A DNA stretch of 64,000 nucleotides from Apoderus coryli (GCA_911728435.2 OU452210.1:9424001-9488000), one strand, 5' to 3'; positions 35,161-48,248 are shown, numbered from the stretch's first letter. Made by a program: numbers and translations. The notes: generated by a model not told the origin, from the letters alone.

Positions 35161-38100
35161 TTAAGTCGTTTAATGAGGTTAGATCGCTAAAAATAAAAAA
35201 ATCTATACGAGTCGTGTGGAAAAGTTGAAACAACACCACTCGACGTGTTGGTTTTTTCAACAAATATTGAAGTCGACATGTCGCTCTAGAATCCAGTGCA
35301 CGAAATCGCTCAGCTTTCGTTAGTTACTGATCTATCGGTTAATCTGTAAACCATAAAACTAAAAGTAACAAGACGTTTTGCATAAAATACTATCATATAT
35401 TAATTAGCAAAATATGTAATAGTTTTTACAACAAGGGGTACATTTTTTGACTTTGTTCTAAAAAACAGAAATTAAGCTCCTAGATACTGCTAATGAAAGA
35501 CCAACAGTCCTGCCGTTTAGTTCTAAAAAAATCCCTGGGATTTTGGAATTTTAATAAGTCTTTTGTAAAAATCACAAAAATAAAAATTACTCAAAAAGGT
35601 GAGGTATCGCATTATGTATATTCATTTTAGGGCTATCTGCAATTTATATCAGACAAATTCGCAACAATGTGTAATAATTGATACTATTGTTTTAATGATT
35701 ACTTAGTTTGGTTATTTTTCGTGTGCAGTGTCTTTTAATATATTCCTCAACACGTTTACAAATAAAACAAAACAAAAAGGAACGTTACCTTCGTACCACT
35801 TAATTGGCTTAATTTTATGAGGACGATAAAAAATCATGGGGATGCATAAAATTCGTTAAAAATAATTAGTGTATTTTTTATTTATATCTACTAGTATACC
35901 TGCTACACGTGCAACTATATTAAGTTAGATTGACCCTACCGGACTATAAGTAATTAACTGTTTTTGTTGAGTGGTGAGGATTATCTGTGCGCGTAAAATA
36001 GTAGCTAAAAGGGAACCGTTTTTAATTGAATAACAATTAAGGACCAGAGGGTCGTGACCAAGTGGCAGGAAATTCGAGATTTATTATTGGGAACTGACCA
36101 AGAAGAAAACAGAACATACTTGGGGACACCACACAGACCATTTTGAGTGACATTTCATTTTAACTCCCGCACTGAGTGTCACTCAAAATGTTGCAGACCG
36201 AAGAAACCGAAATGTTGAAGTTATTCGTGTGTGATACTGCAAATTACCTCCAGAGATTATATTGATTAGAGAAGTGAAACAGTAGCCCTTTCCTACTTCA
36301 GAGATACGGCCAAATGATTAATTGGATTTTTATGTATCTTTAGCAGTGGCGTGACAACTTTTATTATATACAAAATAATACATTAAATATTGAAAATAAA
36401 AATATCTATGACTGTATTTTTAATATTCTCACTATGTTTAGCTGTTTCTAGAGAGTTTTAGTTTTGACAACAAAAAATTAGTAATCCCGCGATTTTATAT
36501 TTGCTAGTTTAAGGTAGTTTGAGGATTATTTAATAATAATGAAGAGGTCGTGTCAGGTTTTTTGCAATTTTTAATGTAATAAGGAAGATCAGAGACGAAA
36601 GGATCGTAAACACTACTGCCGCACAAGCACTGGGTTTTCCCAAATTAGCCTTATAAAACTGAAAAATTCATTTAAAAATTTCTGGGCCATTTAAAGTCCA
36701 ATCAGGCACTCTGCCATATTTAAAATCACGAATTCGGACTGGAATAGACGCTATCGCAGTGCTGTTTTTACCAATTCTAGATTAATTCATCAAAAATTGA
36801 ATGTACCTAACTCGATCCCTCTATTTTATTGGTCTAACATTGGATGAGTTGCACTGATAAGGACAAGAGAAGCTGTGTTTTTTCTATTCCAAGCCTTTTA
36901 TTTCAAATTTGAGTGGCAAAATGAAGAAAAAAAAAACAATTTTATTGCTGAATAAGGAACTGACGACTATTTTTGGGACGTGTCTTTCCACTTAAGCAAA
37001 GTTCTTCTTAAAATAAATTTGACATTTGCAAAACGGTAACTGCCTACCATTCAATCGTTAAGATAATACCTTTGAAGACTGAAACCATAATTTAAATTTG
37101 GTACCTTAAGAGGATTTTTTACGTTGGACGTTCTATGCCATTTTTGCAGTTTTCAAGTGAAAACGATTTACGTTTGGTTCGTTGTAATTAATTTTTCGGT
37201 TTTTCAGTGCGCCACTGCTTGATACCGTACATGTCTTTCAATTTGATTAATTCAGGAAGTGATTCGAACTGCAATACATTCTAAGATTGATACATTCATG
37301 TTAACTGACACGCACTTTGATTGAGTGGATGATTTTATTGTTTAGATGATACTTTAGTGATCAATTTCGACACACATGTACTTAAAAAGCAGGACTCGAT
37401 AAAAATATGCTTAGTAGGGCAAAAACTGTATTCAAAATATGATTTCAAAAGGTTATTTATATATTGAAAAGACTATACAATCTTGACAAATCACTAACAG
37501 TGAATAAAATTATATTTTTATTAGAAAATAAAAGGAAAGTATTAATCAACTCCATGAGCTATGAAAGTAATCTACATAATAAAAATACATAACACAATCT
37601 TCCTTTTCTGGGCGTTATGTATTCATACTTGAAGGGTTGTAATGAAGTTGTTTCATCTATCACCTGAAAAAGTTGTGGATCATCAATTTTGTGCCTCTGT
37701 CACACGTTAAATGTTCTAAACTTTATAATACAATTTTGTTTTGTAGCCTTTATAGAAATTCAAATGCTACCTATCAATCGGTATCTCTACTATACAATGT
37801 GTCCAAGATAAGAATGGGATAGCATTGGAATCTTGGAAACGGAAGGTAGGAGTTGTACAATTTAAACACCAAATTAAACTAAATTTAGCCCTTTTCGAGA
37901 ATTAAAAAAAAACGGTTTTCGGCTATTTTAGTTTTTATTTATCCCTGACATTATTTTTACAGATATAAAAAAATGAAAAGCACTTTCTGTTGTTACTTTT
38001 TGAAAATAATAAGATAGCGTTTACAAATTTTCACTACCACGTTTTGTTTTTGAAAAACCATCATCAATATGAGTTTTTTCAATAGGGCTTTCGATTTTTT

Positions 38101-38723
38101 TTTGTTAAATTTAGATATATTAATTATATATTATTGTAAAGGTTTAAACAAGCTTTCAGTGTTTTCAGCTGTTGTTTAAAATTACTCAAGAAAAATCCCT
38201 ACTTAGTAGGTTTGCAAAAACATCTTTAAATATACAACAGAAATGTTTAAAAGGTCATTTTCTTATAACGTCTCAAAATGCTTGAATTCTTGATCTAATG
38301 ATTTGAGGAATAGCTTTAGTAAAACTATGTTCAGAAAGAAACTAAGCAATGTATTAAAGGAATTTATTTAGTTTAGTTATTGATTGTTTTGGCTACGTAC
38401 GAAGTTGTTTTGATTGTTTTTTTCGTCTTGATTTAGTAAGTATGTCGGTGTCTTATGTTGTGTATGTATTTTTGAGATGTAACGCTTTTCTATATTATAT
38501 AAATTTAAGTGTATGGGTTAGCTGAACAGATGATTTCATGTCACTGACATGGGATGGAACTGAATCTCGCCCAATTGCATATAAATTGGAAAATTTTTGT
38601 CTTAAATATTGATTGTATTTTTCTATTTTTTATATGCAATAAGAGAACTTTATTATTATTTTTTCGTCGTTACTCACAATTATTTATTATTATTTTACAA
38701 TTTATTTCTGTCTGTCTATTCAG
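35161..38723. other. No gene recognised; two hairpins
   Basis: A hairpin with a perfect 14-bp stem lies at 36139-36190 and a bulged one at about 35222-35260. Near 37795-37830, 'acaatgtgtcc' resembles a common insect element end, without a partner. No coding sequence is supported. Confidence 0.45.
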
Positions 38724-38846
38724 AATGGTTCAATAAAGTTATACAAATCATAATTACCTTGTATGCAAAGTGAGTATCTGACAATTTAGAACTCACTGGG
38801 CACACTAGGTAGGTAATTATGATTTATATAACTTTATTGAACCATT
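38724..38846. repeat. Foldback with 36-bp arms
   Basis: Bases 38724-38759 and 38811-38846 are reverse complements at 35 of 36 positions, separated by 51 bases. The arms contain ttcaataaagttat. The near-perfect match in otherwise decayed DNA points to a recent inverted duplication or a small foldback element. Confidence 0.85.
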
Positions 38847-41800
38847 GTGAACATTAAAAATGTAAATTTGTTTGTGTAAATATTGTAGCCCGAAAGCTTG
38901 GCGTAGCGAAAAAAGAGTTTTCATTTTTTCGTAATCATCGTCTTAACTATCCTTTATCCAATCTTATTGTAACTTGACGGCTCTATATATTGAGAACGAC
39001 CCTAGAGCCTAACATTCAAAATGATATCGCAAATTAATTTTTAATATGTGGTTGCTCATTGAATCGAAATAATGTAGAGAGTGCAACCCAGGTCTATTTA
39101 AAGTAAATCAATCGTAACACGATGCTAGAATATGTTTTTCATTGTTCTCCACGTTTTATGTGAAAATATTTTTTTTTAGAAGAGTAACTCTTGACAGCAG
39201 AGGGTGTGTGATGACCCAAGGTGATGCGGGTGTAATATATATCACCCTCTTTTTATTTATATATAATAAAAGCTATTGTGGATATTCTAATTACATCCAA
39301 TTTCGGGTTTACCGCTGTGACTAATTTATCAGGTGTTGTGTGTATATTATGATGTATGTTCATATATGTAAACGTAATTGCGCCCACTTTTAGGTTGGAT
39401 CCCATTCTATTTCCGCTTAGGATGACTGAGCATTAAATTGTAACAATAGCACTTGTCGATTTTGGCGTGATCTGTCTGTCGAACACCATAATATATAATA
39501 TATATGGGAGAATTGGAGGGCGCCACATGGAGTATTTTGTATTAATCTAATGGAACACTACTCCTGCACAAATTAATTAAAAGTTGAGATGGTTGCCCCT
39601 TGAACTAATACATATATTCAACTATAATAGCTTATGTTCATAGGCGGAACAGTTATCAACGCTTTTCGCTCTTGTATTTTGATCTGTTTATTCAGCTTTT
39701 AAGTTTTATTGTTTTCGTTGTAACTTTATGTTAGAAATGGAGACAACAGTAATTAAATTGAATTAGAGAATTTTAAGTGGTAAATTTTAATAGAACATTT
39801 TCTCCGGCAGAGATAACTCATTGAGATCGAGAAACGCATGCATCTTTTAATTTTTATTTGCTATAATAATTGTTGCTCATATATTTTAATTATAGTTAGT
39901 CCAAACTCCTAGAAACGAATGATAGCCATAACTTTTTATCTGGGTCCATCTGGTGCGTGTCCCTTAGCAATTTTGCTAGTTGAGTGTTATGTATGTATGT
40001 CAACGTGTGAAATTATTGAGAGCTATTCCTTGTTTACCGATGGTTTTAAAACAATCTTTGGTAAAGGTGTCAGAGTGAGTGAGAGATATATTAGTAACTG
40101 TGGGCAACCATGCTTAAACAATATCATTGAGTGAGGAAATCTTTCTGATGTCCAAATGCTGATCCAAACCCACATCAAGACCAGTATAAAACTGACAAAA
40201 TGGACTCTTAAACATTGAGAAAGACAATCGTTTGATTGATTGATTCATGTATCTGCCAAATTAAAAAAAAAATGTTGAATTTCAGGCCATATATGTTTAT
40301 TGGAACATTGTGGAGCTGTCGTCGTTTGATTTATAAATAAATCCCGCTTCTCTTCATAATGGATTACCTTAAAAATAAATTAAAGAAGAGGATGTTATCT
40401 TCATTAAGGAAAATTTAAAAAGAATTAAAACAAAAATACGTTTAAGACACAAAAAAAAATACGTTTGTTCCAGAAGAAATTATCTTAATACAAATTGACA
40501 AAACAAACGTCAAATTTATATCAGAGATTGTCCAAACATATTGTGTATTATTGTAACAATAAATCCTAAGTCTAATAAAACAATTTCAATTTGATTAATA
40601 AATGAACCCTTTCTCTCATGGACATGGAAGTACATAGTTTCGAACCTCACTCATTCATTTTTATTAGACAGAAAAAGGGGATGCGAAGTAACAGGTGGAT
40701 ATAGATATATATTTCCACGTGATCATAAATTAAATTTGATCGATTTATTGCGATAATCTTAATTTGGGAAACTTCCAGGACGTCAACAAATTAAATATCA
40801 ATTACGGGTAATTCAACCCCCATTATATATTTGGTTAATTTGGGAAAAGGGCCGTACATTTCTTGCGGTTTGATTATAATTTAATTTGATTCAACCTGTA
40901 ATTGAAAACTCGCATGTGTTTTTCAGGCGTGAGAAACGTTTTTAAGACGAACTAAACACTACCTATATTAGGCTATTGGAATTCTGCTTTCAATTGGGTA
41001 ATTGACTAGATAATATACGAGTAGTTGGGTTTGTCCTCTTGTAATGAACAATATTTATTATTAGCTACAACTACTTGAAACATCTGAAGATGATAAATCA
41101 CTGAAAACTTTTATCAAAGAAGTAACCGATCCATTGATGACAGATATTCATTTAAAAACAAGACTAAAATAGAATCATTAAAAGTTGCATCGAAAATGAA
41201 TGTATTCTGATTCTTAAATTCGTTTTTGCTAATAGAGATTTATGAATTTCTCGTTGAACTGGACCAGCGTAAATATAAGAGGCAGTATACCCACTGTGGT
41301 CGGTATTCTTTGGGTGACGTTTACAGAGAGCTATATAGAAACTAATTATATATTATCAAACCCCTAGCTTGTTAGATCAAAATTAATATAGTTTGATTAG
41401 AGATCCTTATACGAATTCTGTATAGAAACTGGAGTTGTTAGTTTTATAGCATGGTGGTAAATTTAAGGCTACCTATGCGTAAGCATTTTCCTTGTTTAAT
41501 TAGCAACACCACAAATATGGGCTGCTATTTTCAGTGAGTAACTAAATATAATAAATCTTATAGATTTGTTCCTTATTATTTATTTTCAAGTGAACTGATC
41601 TAAAAACAGACAAGAAGTAATATATTTGTAAGGTGTCATTTCCGACGATTTCAGAGTGTTTTTACTGTCTCTTATAATGCATGCATAGAAGTGTGAAGAA
41701 CCAAACTAATAAAACTAAAGTGTATAAATTATTGATTAAAATTGACATATCTATTGTCGGTTCTTCTAAAAAATTGTAGACATGCTTTAGGAATGCTGCT

Positions 41801-42656
41801 CTTTGCCTATCTCATTTTATTTTGTTCCGAGAGTCTTGTAAGAGGTATTGACCACATGTTATTACTTTTAATTACCCTACAAGTTTTATTTTACAATATA
41901 TTTCACATATTTTTAATGAGTCTAAAGTATTCAACACTGCTATAAGAATCGTTTTGCATATTTCGAATACCGTACGTGATCTTTGAAAACGTTTTGAATA
42001 ATATGTTACTCTCCGAAATGATCTATAAAAGTACCCATAAATCATTTTACAAATTTAACAATACTTTTTAAAGAATTATTCTTTATGTTTTCTGACACTC
42101 ATAATCCATAAAATAAATTGCGTATAATTTTACAACCTTAACATGTAACTTTTAAATATATTGTTCTATGTTAAAGACTTTACATCTTTATTCATATTGT
42201 CATATATTTTTACAAACATACCTAATATATTAACTTTGTATTTTACAGAAAGAAACTCAGTCCTTACATAAGAGTCTTCTGGTTTCAAAACCCATTAAAT
42301 CCACCTTTTGCCTAAAATATGTTTGATACATCATTGGATTGTAGATTGAAAGCTCTGCTGAACTAAATATACATTTGGGTTCAAAACCCGGAAAAACATT
42401 TTTTACGTTTATATTCAAATACACCTAAATCCATTTTAACCAATGATATGATAGAATAATAGCCACGTGGTGGGTTTGTTTCTCTCGAAATAGTTGTGCA
42501 AATTCTGTAGTATTCAGAACATAATCAGATGTTTTACGAATAACAAGTCGTCGTAAAGAATTACTTTTTTATTGTTGTTAGTAACATTTTCTTTTTATTT
42601 TTAATTAAAATTTTGAAAAATATCGACGTAGTCACCACCGACAACTCTAAGAAAAA
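38847..42656. other. No gene recognised
   Basis: AT-rich. A stretch near 41085-41115 reads CTGAAGATGATAAATCACTG followed by AAAAC, faintly like the hammerhead-like motifs elsewhere, but the second box is not GAAAC. No coding sequence is supported. Confidence 0.45.
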
Positions 42657-43260
42657 ATGAAGAACCAGAAGGATGCAAATGTTACAACCTTACTCAAAAC
42701 CAAATTAAAAGTGCAGAAGTTGCGAGCCAAAGCCTTTTTCGAAAAGTTGCAGAAAAAAAGGAGGGTCTTATTACTATTAGCTTCGACGGTCAGAAAAATC
42801 TTCCATTCCCTATACTTCTGGACGAAAGTGTGTACTACAGTAGACAGCTGTATATTTATAACTTTAGCACTGTTACAGGTGATTCACATGCTAATCTTAC
42901 CCCACATAATGTTAGATGTTTTGCCTGGACAGAAGATAAATACTTAAAAAGATCTAATGAAATTGCGAGCGAAGTTTTTTATACTCTCAACACAAATTTG
43001 GATGGTAAACGATAGTAACTTTTAGCTGACGGATGTGGAAGGCAAAATAAAAACACTATACTTTTGGCAATGTGCTTGAAATGGATCAGTTCTACAAGTC
43101 TTTCCGAAATGGAGTTGGTTTTTCCAGTCGTTGGCCACTCGTTTATACCTCCCGGTAGAGTTTATGCACGAACTGAAAAAGACAAGGAAAAGGAAACAAA
43201 TCGTTAATCCAAATGAATATCTTGAAATATTTAAAATGCATTGTTTTAGTTTACAAACCC
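42657..43260 (+). pseudogene. DUF7869-like protein, degenerate
   Basis: The pieces lie in three frames in sensible order. 42657-42760 reads KLRAKAFFEKLQKK. After a shift comes FDGQKNLPFPILLDESVYYS, then QLYIYNFSTVTGDSH and KRSNEIASEVFYTLNT, ending at a stop at 43013-43015. Next is ADGCGRQNKNTILLAMCLKW, then ELVFPVVGHSFIPPGRVY, a stop, and in a further frame IVNPNEYLEIF. The D-G-C-[GA]-x-Q-N-K-N and V-V-G-H-S-[FY]-I-P-P-x-R-V motifs are those of a widespread insect protein family often linked to mobile DNA; I think it is covered by DUF7869, but the name is from memory. At least three lesions show that the copy is dead. Confidence 0.6.
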
Positions 43261-43539
43261 CACTAACTCCTTATCCTTAAATATCAAAATCCCTTAAATC
43301 CAATATTTGGTAACAAACTCCCCTAAGTAATTTTTTTTTGTAAATTTCAGCGATACTATAGAAAATATATTGAAAAAAAGGTCATTATTATCATCGTATG
43401 TAACTAATAGATATATACGTTCATTTTTATTATTGTACCTTTGTTTTGTAGTATCAAAACAGTTTTTTGCGATTTTCCAACATTTTAAGTCCAATCAGTT
43501 CCCCAGGAAATAGTGACATATAGGGCAATGTAGTCACAA

Positions 43540-43592
43540 CATTCAATTAAAAAGTCGCAACGTTTCGTAATTTTATGTTCACTTTTTCAAGC
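43540..43592 (-). repeat. Degenerate hammerhead-like motif
   Basis: The minus strand reads AGC, TTGAAAA, a possible 4-bp stem GTGA/TTAC, GAAAC, GTT, GCG. The layout matches the motifs at 44149-44187 and 61061-61097, but the first box lacks the expected G (TGAAAA rather than TGANGA). Confidence 0.3.
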
Positions 43593-43945
43593 TAAAATAG
43601 GTTCGAAAAAATATATCAAACACTATCAGAACATTTAGTTAAACTTATACAGTTATATAACTGTTAAAATAATAATTTGTCACACAAGAAAAAAGTCAAT
43701 ATATAACATAAATTAATGAAAGTAGAAATAAGGTAAATATACAATACAATCATTTACTTCTCTATTAATTAAATTCAAATCATTTAAGATTTAAGTAAAC
43801 TTTAAGGTAACGCAATTATTTATATCTAATATTTTCGTGTGTTTTTATATAATGACAACACAAAACCAAATAAATTGAAAGATTTACGCTGTTAGATGTT
43901 AAAAGAAACTCAATTTAAAAAAAGAAACAATAAAAAAATACTTAG

Positions 43946-44244
43946 TGGTGGATTCTTAGGGAATAAGGACTTTGAAAAATGCTAATAGCAGGACACTGTG
44001 GTTGTTAGCAGCCCCGTTTTTGCTGTTACTTCCACAATAACTTTAATTTCTTGTTTTGTCTTGTGTTTGTACAATTTTTAAATGATTGCTGTTATAGTAT
44101 GAGGATTTCACGTTACAATCAAATTTCTAGCTCTAACCTTATTCAGAGAGCCTGAAGAAGCCAGTAAGTATATGGCGAAACATCGCTTGAATGAATAAAA
44201 GCTATTAGCATTTTTCAAAGTCCTTATTCCCTAAGAATCCACCA
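43946..44244 (+). mobile_element. Short inverted-repeat element containing a hammerhead-like motif
   Basis: A perfect 44-bp inverted repeat (43946-43989 against 44201-44244) brackets 211 bases. The motif inside lies 14 bases before the right arm, and an AATAAA lies between them. No transposase or reverse transcriptase is present, so it would be non-autonomous. No clear target-site duplication was found. Penelope-like elements are known both for inverted arrangements and for hammerhead ribozymes, so a Penelope derivative is the favoured inference; a MITE is the alternative. Confidence 0.65.
44149..44187 (+). ncRNA. Hammerhead-ribozyme-like motif
   Basis: AGC (44149-44151), CTGAAGA (44152-44158, fits CUGANGA), one unpaired A, stem II GCCA/TGGC (44160-44163 and 44173-44176) with a 9-base loop, GAAAC (44177-44181), ATC (44182-44184, a permitted NUH cleavage triplet) and GCT (44185-44187), which can pair with the first AGC as a minimal stem I. 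Stem III is almost absent, as described for the minimal hammerheads of Penelope-like elements that work as dimers. The extra A before stem II is a departure from consensus. Activity is not shown. Confidence 0.4.
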
Positions 44245-45075
44245 TTATTTAATATTGTTTGGACAAGAACTTAAACAATTAATAAAAAAATACAATTTAC
44301 TTAATTGGATATATTGTATTAATATTTTTAATATAAATAATATGTTATGAATAAATTAATTACACCTAAATTGATAAAAAATCAAAAATACATCATGTCG
44401 ATTGTATAATAACACATTTTAACCCTTTTTCCTTTCATTCACTTTGCATATTTATCTGCGGGCGTATTAAAATTCATGAGTTTCGGAAAACCGGTATAGA
44501 ATACCTACATTATACAATATGCCAAATCTAATTGTTTGATATTACACATCGAGACAACAAGGCATCAAATATGGCAGAACATATCATTATTTCTTTTCAA
44601 ATTAGACTATTCTTTACAAGAGTAAAACCAGACATTGATCGAAGCTGCTGAAACGGGTTTTATAAATATATAAATAATTTTTAAAAGACTATTGTTCAAA
44701 AATTTATGCTCCACACATACTTAAAATTCGTCTGATTATTTTCAAGACTTAATGTGTAGTTCTCCACCCTTAACTCGATAGAATTTTGGCAGAGTTTCAC
44801 AGTGAATATTTCGTCGCTTTTAATTTCACAATACTGAAATTCTGTTATTCAGACAAGTTATGGTTTCCAATTTAATTTAGAATTTCTTAAGTTATTTCAA
44901 CGCCTTAAAGACAACAAATATAGACCCATAAACCAAGGGAAAACTATCTCGTCTCAACGCTTATTTGAAAATAATGTTTATGTTATTGCACACAAGTTAT
45001 TTAAAATGATTTAGTAAAATTGAATGGCAAAATGCTTTACGACAAATATTTTTAGCAAGAAATAATAACGATTAC
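44245..45075. other. No gene recognised
   Basis: AT-rich sequence downstream of the inverted-repeat element, with no supported feature. Confidence 0.5.
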
Positions 45076-45091
45076 CTGGTTTATTTTAAAT

Positions 45092-45381
45092 TTAACTTGA
45101 GACATAAATTAATGTTTGCAATGTTATTTGCATTTTTGACATTTGACTAAATGTAACTATGGTTTGACGATCCACACATATTTCTAGCAATAAAATGTAA
45201 TCACCTGGCGCTAATAACCTGTCAGAGAAACACAACAGAAATCTCAATAGACTCCCAGGGGTTTGCTTACCAACGGCATTGATTAGTGTGGCTACTTCCA
45301 TGTCCTTTATCGACGAAAATCGTTGTCCAAGTAATTCAAAGAATTGACTTTCGAATATTTCATTCATTGAGCATTTCCTAA
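45092..45381 (-). CDS. Candidate terminal exon(s) of an unknown gene
   Basis: A 91-codon minus-strand frame contains FFELLGQRFSSIKDMEVATL. It is preceded (about 45382) by a T-rich tract ending in TTAG, a plausible acceptor. Inside it, GTTGGTAAGC offers a donor, and CTGACAG or GCGCCAG offer acceptors 52 or 66 bases further on. The 66-base choice keeps the frame and gives VG joined to DYILLLEICVDR; the 52-base choice meets a stop at once. The frame ends at 45092-45094, and AATAAA follows on the minus strand (45085-45080). I recognise no family. A chance frame of this length is quite possible in 64 kb. Confidence 0.28.
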
Positions 45382-45400
45382 CCTTAAAAAAATGCTCGGA

Positions 45401-46860
45401 GGATACAGGGTAGCGAAGAAGAAAGACACCAGAAATGTGTTACTTTATCAAACTGGAAACTATTCACACATCTAGAGGTTCAAAATATGTTATTTATTAC
45501 AAAGGTAATATTCCTAATGTGTCCTAGTTTTTCATCTGAAATATACACGCGAGCCAAAATCCAGAAAGCAATATAAATCTCAAAAATTTTACATCACATA
45601 ATAATTCTTTATATTACACAATAGAATGGATATGTAGCATTGAGAAAAGCACAATAATTCTTTCGAAGGTTAATAAAATAGAGTGAACTCTAAAAGGCGC
45701 ATTAAAATATCGCGGACCACCTTTGCATGAAGTAATAAATTTCAAATTCAACGACTTTAAAAAAAAACTTATGTATACCATTAGTGTTTAAACTATCATA
45801 AATTTTCAATTGGTGTTCAATTTTATACAGTGACGTGCGTGTAATAGAACACTAACTACAATAAATAGAGACGTAAAAGAATCCAATTGAATATTATAAT
45901 AAAATTCAAACTTTTTAAGCCTCATACCAATTGATTAACAGCCGAAAAAACATCACAAAAGATCGTCTGGCATTTTTGAGTGTGCAAATAGAAGTTATAG
46001 TGCACATAATTAATTAAATTTAAGTACTCTATCAACGCTCTTTAGACAGAGTAATATTTCGATCTTCATTATTTGAGTCACCACAAAAAACCGCTTGCTG
46101 GAGATTAGAGAGTATTAACATGAAAAAATTCACAAGCACACGAAGCTTATTATTTTCAGAAGAGGATAAGTTTTTCGGGACGTCACTGTGCTATCACAGC
46201 TTTTAAACTAAGTGCTTAGTGTTTTGCGACATTTAAATTCGTCCATGTATAAAGTTTATTTGTCGGGGATGCCGGAAAACGCATTGCATTGTGGGCGTGT
46301 GACAGTTTTATTTAAAAAAAAGGGGGACAACACCCCGCTGGCTCTCTTCAAGATCACCCGTACGTAATTATCAGTTATCAGTCAAGCGTAAAAGCACACG
46401 AGCTTTTTAGCACCGCTTTCTTTAAACATATTTATGTCAAAGCTTTTCAATTCAATGACATCGATGCGTATATACGCAAGCGATACACTTCATTACACTC
46501 AATTTGATGTTGTTCGCTTTTATTAAAACAAAACGTCTTCGTTTCCTAATTGCATTCACAAATTTTTCTCTTGTTTTTCACTCAGTCGACTAAACTGACA
46601 ACAAAAGAAAATTGTCTTCACAAAGTCAACACTGAAAAACCCTTACAGAGATAAAGTGCTTTCATTCACTCACGTCTATCCATTTAAATGGTTTCATTAT
46701 GTTCCTTGTACAAATTCGTATGATCATCTTCAACGAAATAAGACGTATCTTTGGTGCCCTAAGTTGAAAAAGCATATCCAAAGTTAAATAGGTCATATTT
46801 AATAGTTCACTTGAATCTTATTATTGTATTTTGATTTATCTTATGAATATTCGGTCACTC
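45401..46860. other. No gene recognised
   Basis: AT-rich sequence with a somewhat more GC-rich patch near 46260-46390. Its frames are broken and unrecognised. Confidence 0.5.
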
Positions 46861-47020
46861 AATAAGGCATTATCGAGACAACTGGTAGAGAAGTGGATTG
46901 CTCAATTTAAACGTGGTCGTACCAGCACAAATTATGCATAGCGCAGTGGACGCCCAAATGATCGCAAATTGAAGGTGCACCAGCTAGGTGACATTTTACA
47001 CAAACACTACGAGACACCCT
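46861..47020 (+). pseudogene. mariner transposase N-terminal fragment
   Basis: The frame reads LVEKWIAQFKRGRTST, YA, a stop, then RSGRPNDRKLK. This is the end of the first helix-turn-helix and the linker (W-x-x-x-F-x-R-G-R-x-S ... R-x-G-R-P) of mariner transposases. Some 20 bases further, 'cgagacaccctgtatatcc' resembles a mariner-type terminal repeat end in reverse complement, so most of the element may have been deleted between them. Confidence 0.6.
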
Positions 47021-48248
47021 GTATATCCATGAAAATTAATTCTGTAAAACAAGGAAGGGGTTTAAAATACTATTTACGCATATTAGATCAAAGCAATGAG
47101 ATATAATTCTACTTAAAAATTAATAATAATATTGACACAAAGCTATAGCGAATTGTTATTGGAATAACATTCCATAAATTAAGTCATTAGAGCACCAACT
47201 CAATATGATGCACAGGCTGTGTTCTGATGTATAATGTTGTTTGGACAAAGGGCTTGAGATAGCTTTCATCCCTCATTTGCATAATACTCAGAGAAAGACA
47301 CTTTACTCACTACCTATTATAAATACAAACATATATCCCCCAGATGCCATATTGTCCTTTATTGATATAACAACAATAAACTAATCGTTGTTAAGCCATT
47401 TTACCCTTATTTTATACCAAAAATTTTGCTTTCATTTTACGGTAATTGATTAATACTCAGCTTTTATATTTTTATTAACCAGCACAAATACATGTATTTT
47501 GCTCAAAATTGTTGTACTTTGTCTTGAATATATTTAAATAAATATACAGAAAAAACTGGTGGTGATTGAGAACTTTTATATAATACCTATTGAAATAATA
47601 TGTGTTCTATTGCGTAGGAACGTGTTTACGTTGAGCTTAGGCACCTACCCCGGCCGCCTTCTATCTATTGTAGATAGGTAGGTATACTATTTGCACGAAT
47701 TTCGATTTGTACGTTAGATATTTTTGGTTACTGTTTTTTACATTACGTTTGAACTATTTGTTCGTTTGTTGTTTAAATACTAGTGCCATTGATTAAAAAG
47801 TGTATGTATTTAATTATTTAATAGTAATAGTAATAATATTTTGACAAGTACAAGTAAAGATTAGTGGTTTTGCTACACAACTTGTTGCGGTAGCGGTAAG
47901 TAGTAATTAGGTAGTAATATTAATGTTTATTCAATACAAATAATTTTGTATTTGATTATGTATTGGATTTCGTAGAGGAATGAATGGGGCATAATTTTTA
48001 AAAATAAAAAAAAATAAGATTTACCTTAACGTGTTCTTTTTTACCTTGATAATTTTCAACTTTTCATCTAAGGCGCTTGACCTTGACAATCTAAAAAAAT
48101 TTCGGCTGCGGCGCCTTTTTCTTCAAATCCATTTTTTACTTAGTGCCTACCTACTAAAATTACCCACGAGCCGCCACTGCCAGCACTAGATGGTTTTGAT
48201 TCAGTAGTTCGTTGGTAATGAAAGTTAAGGTAAGTTTATAAACTCTTG
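47021..48248. other. No gene recognised
   Basis: AT-rich, with a tctatctattgtagatagg palindrome near 47663. A slightly GC-rich patch at 48060-48190 has no recognisable translation. Confidence 0.5.

Noticed and set aside
41085..41115. CTGAAGATGATAAATCACTG followed by AAAAC, hammerhead-like
   Set aside because: The second box is not GAAAC and flanking bases do not pair.
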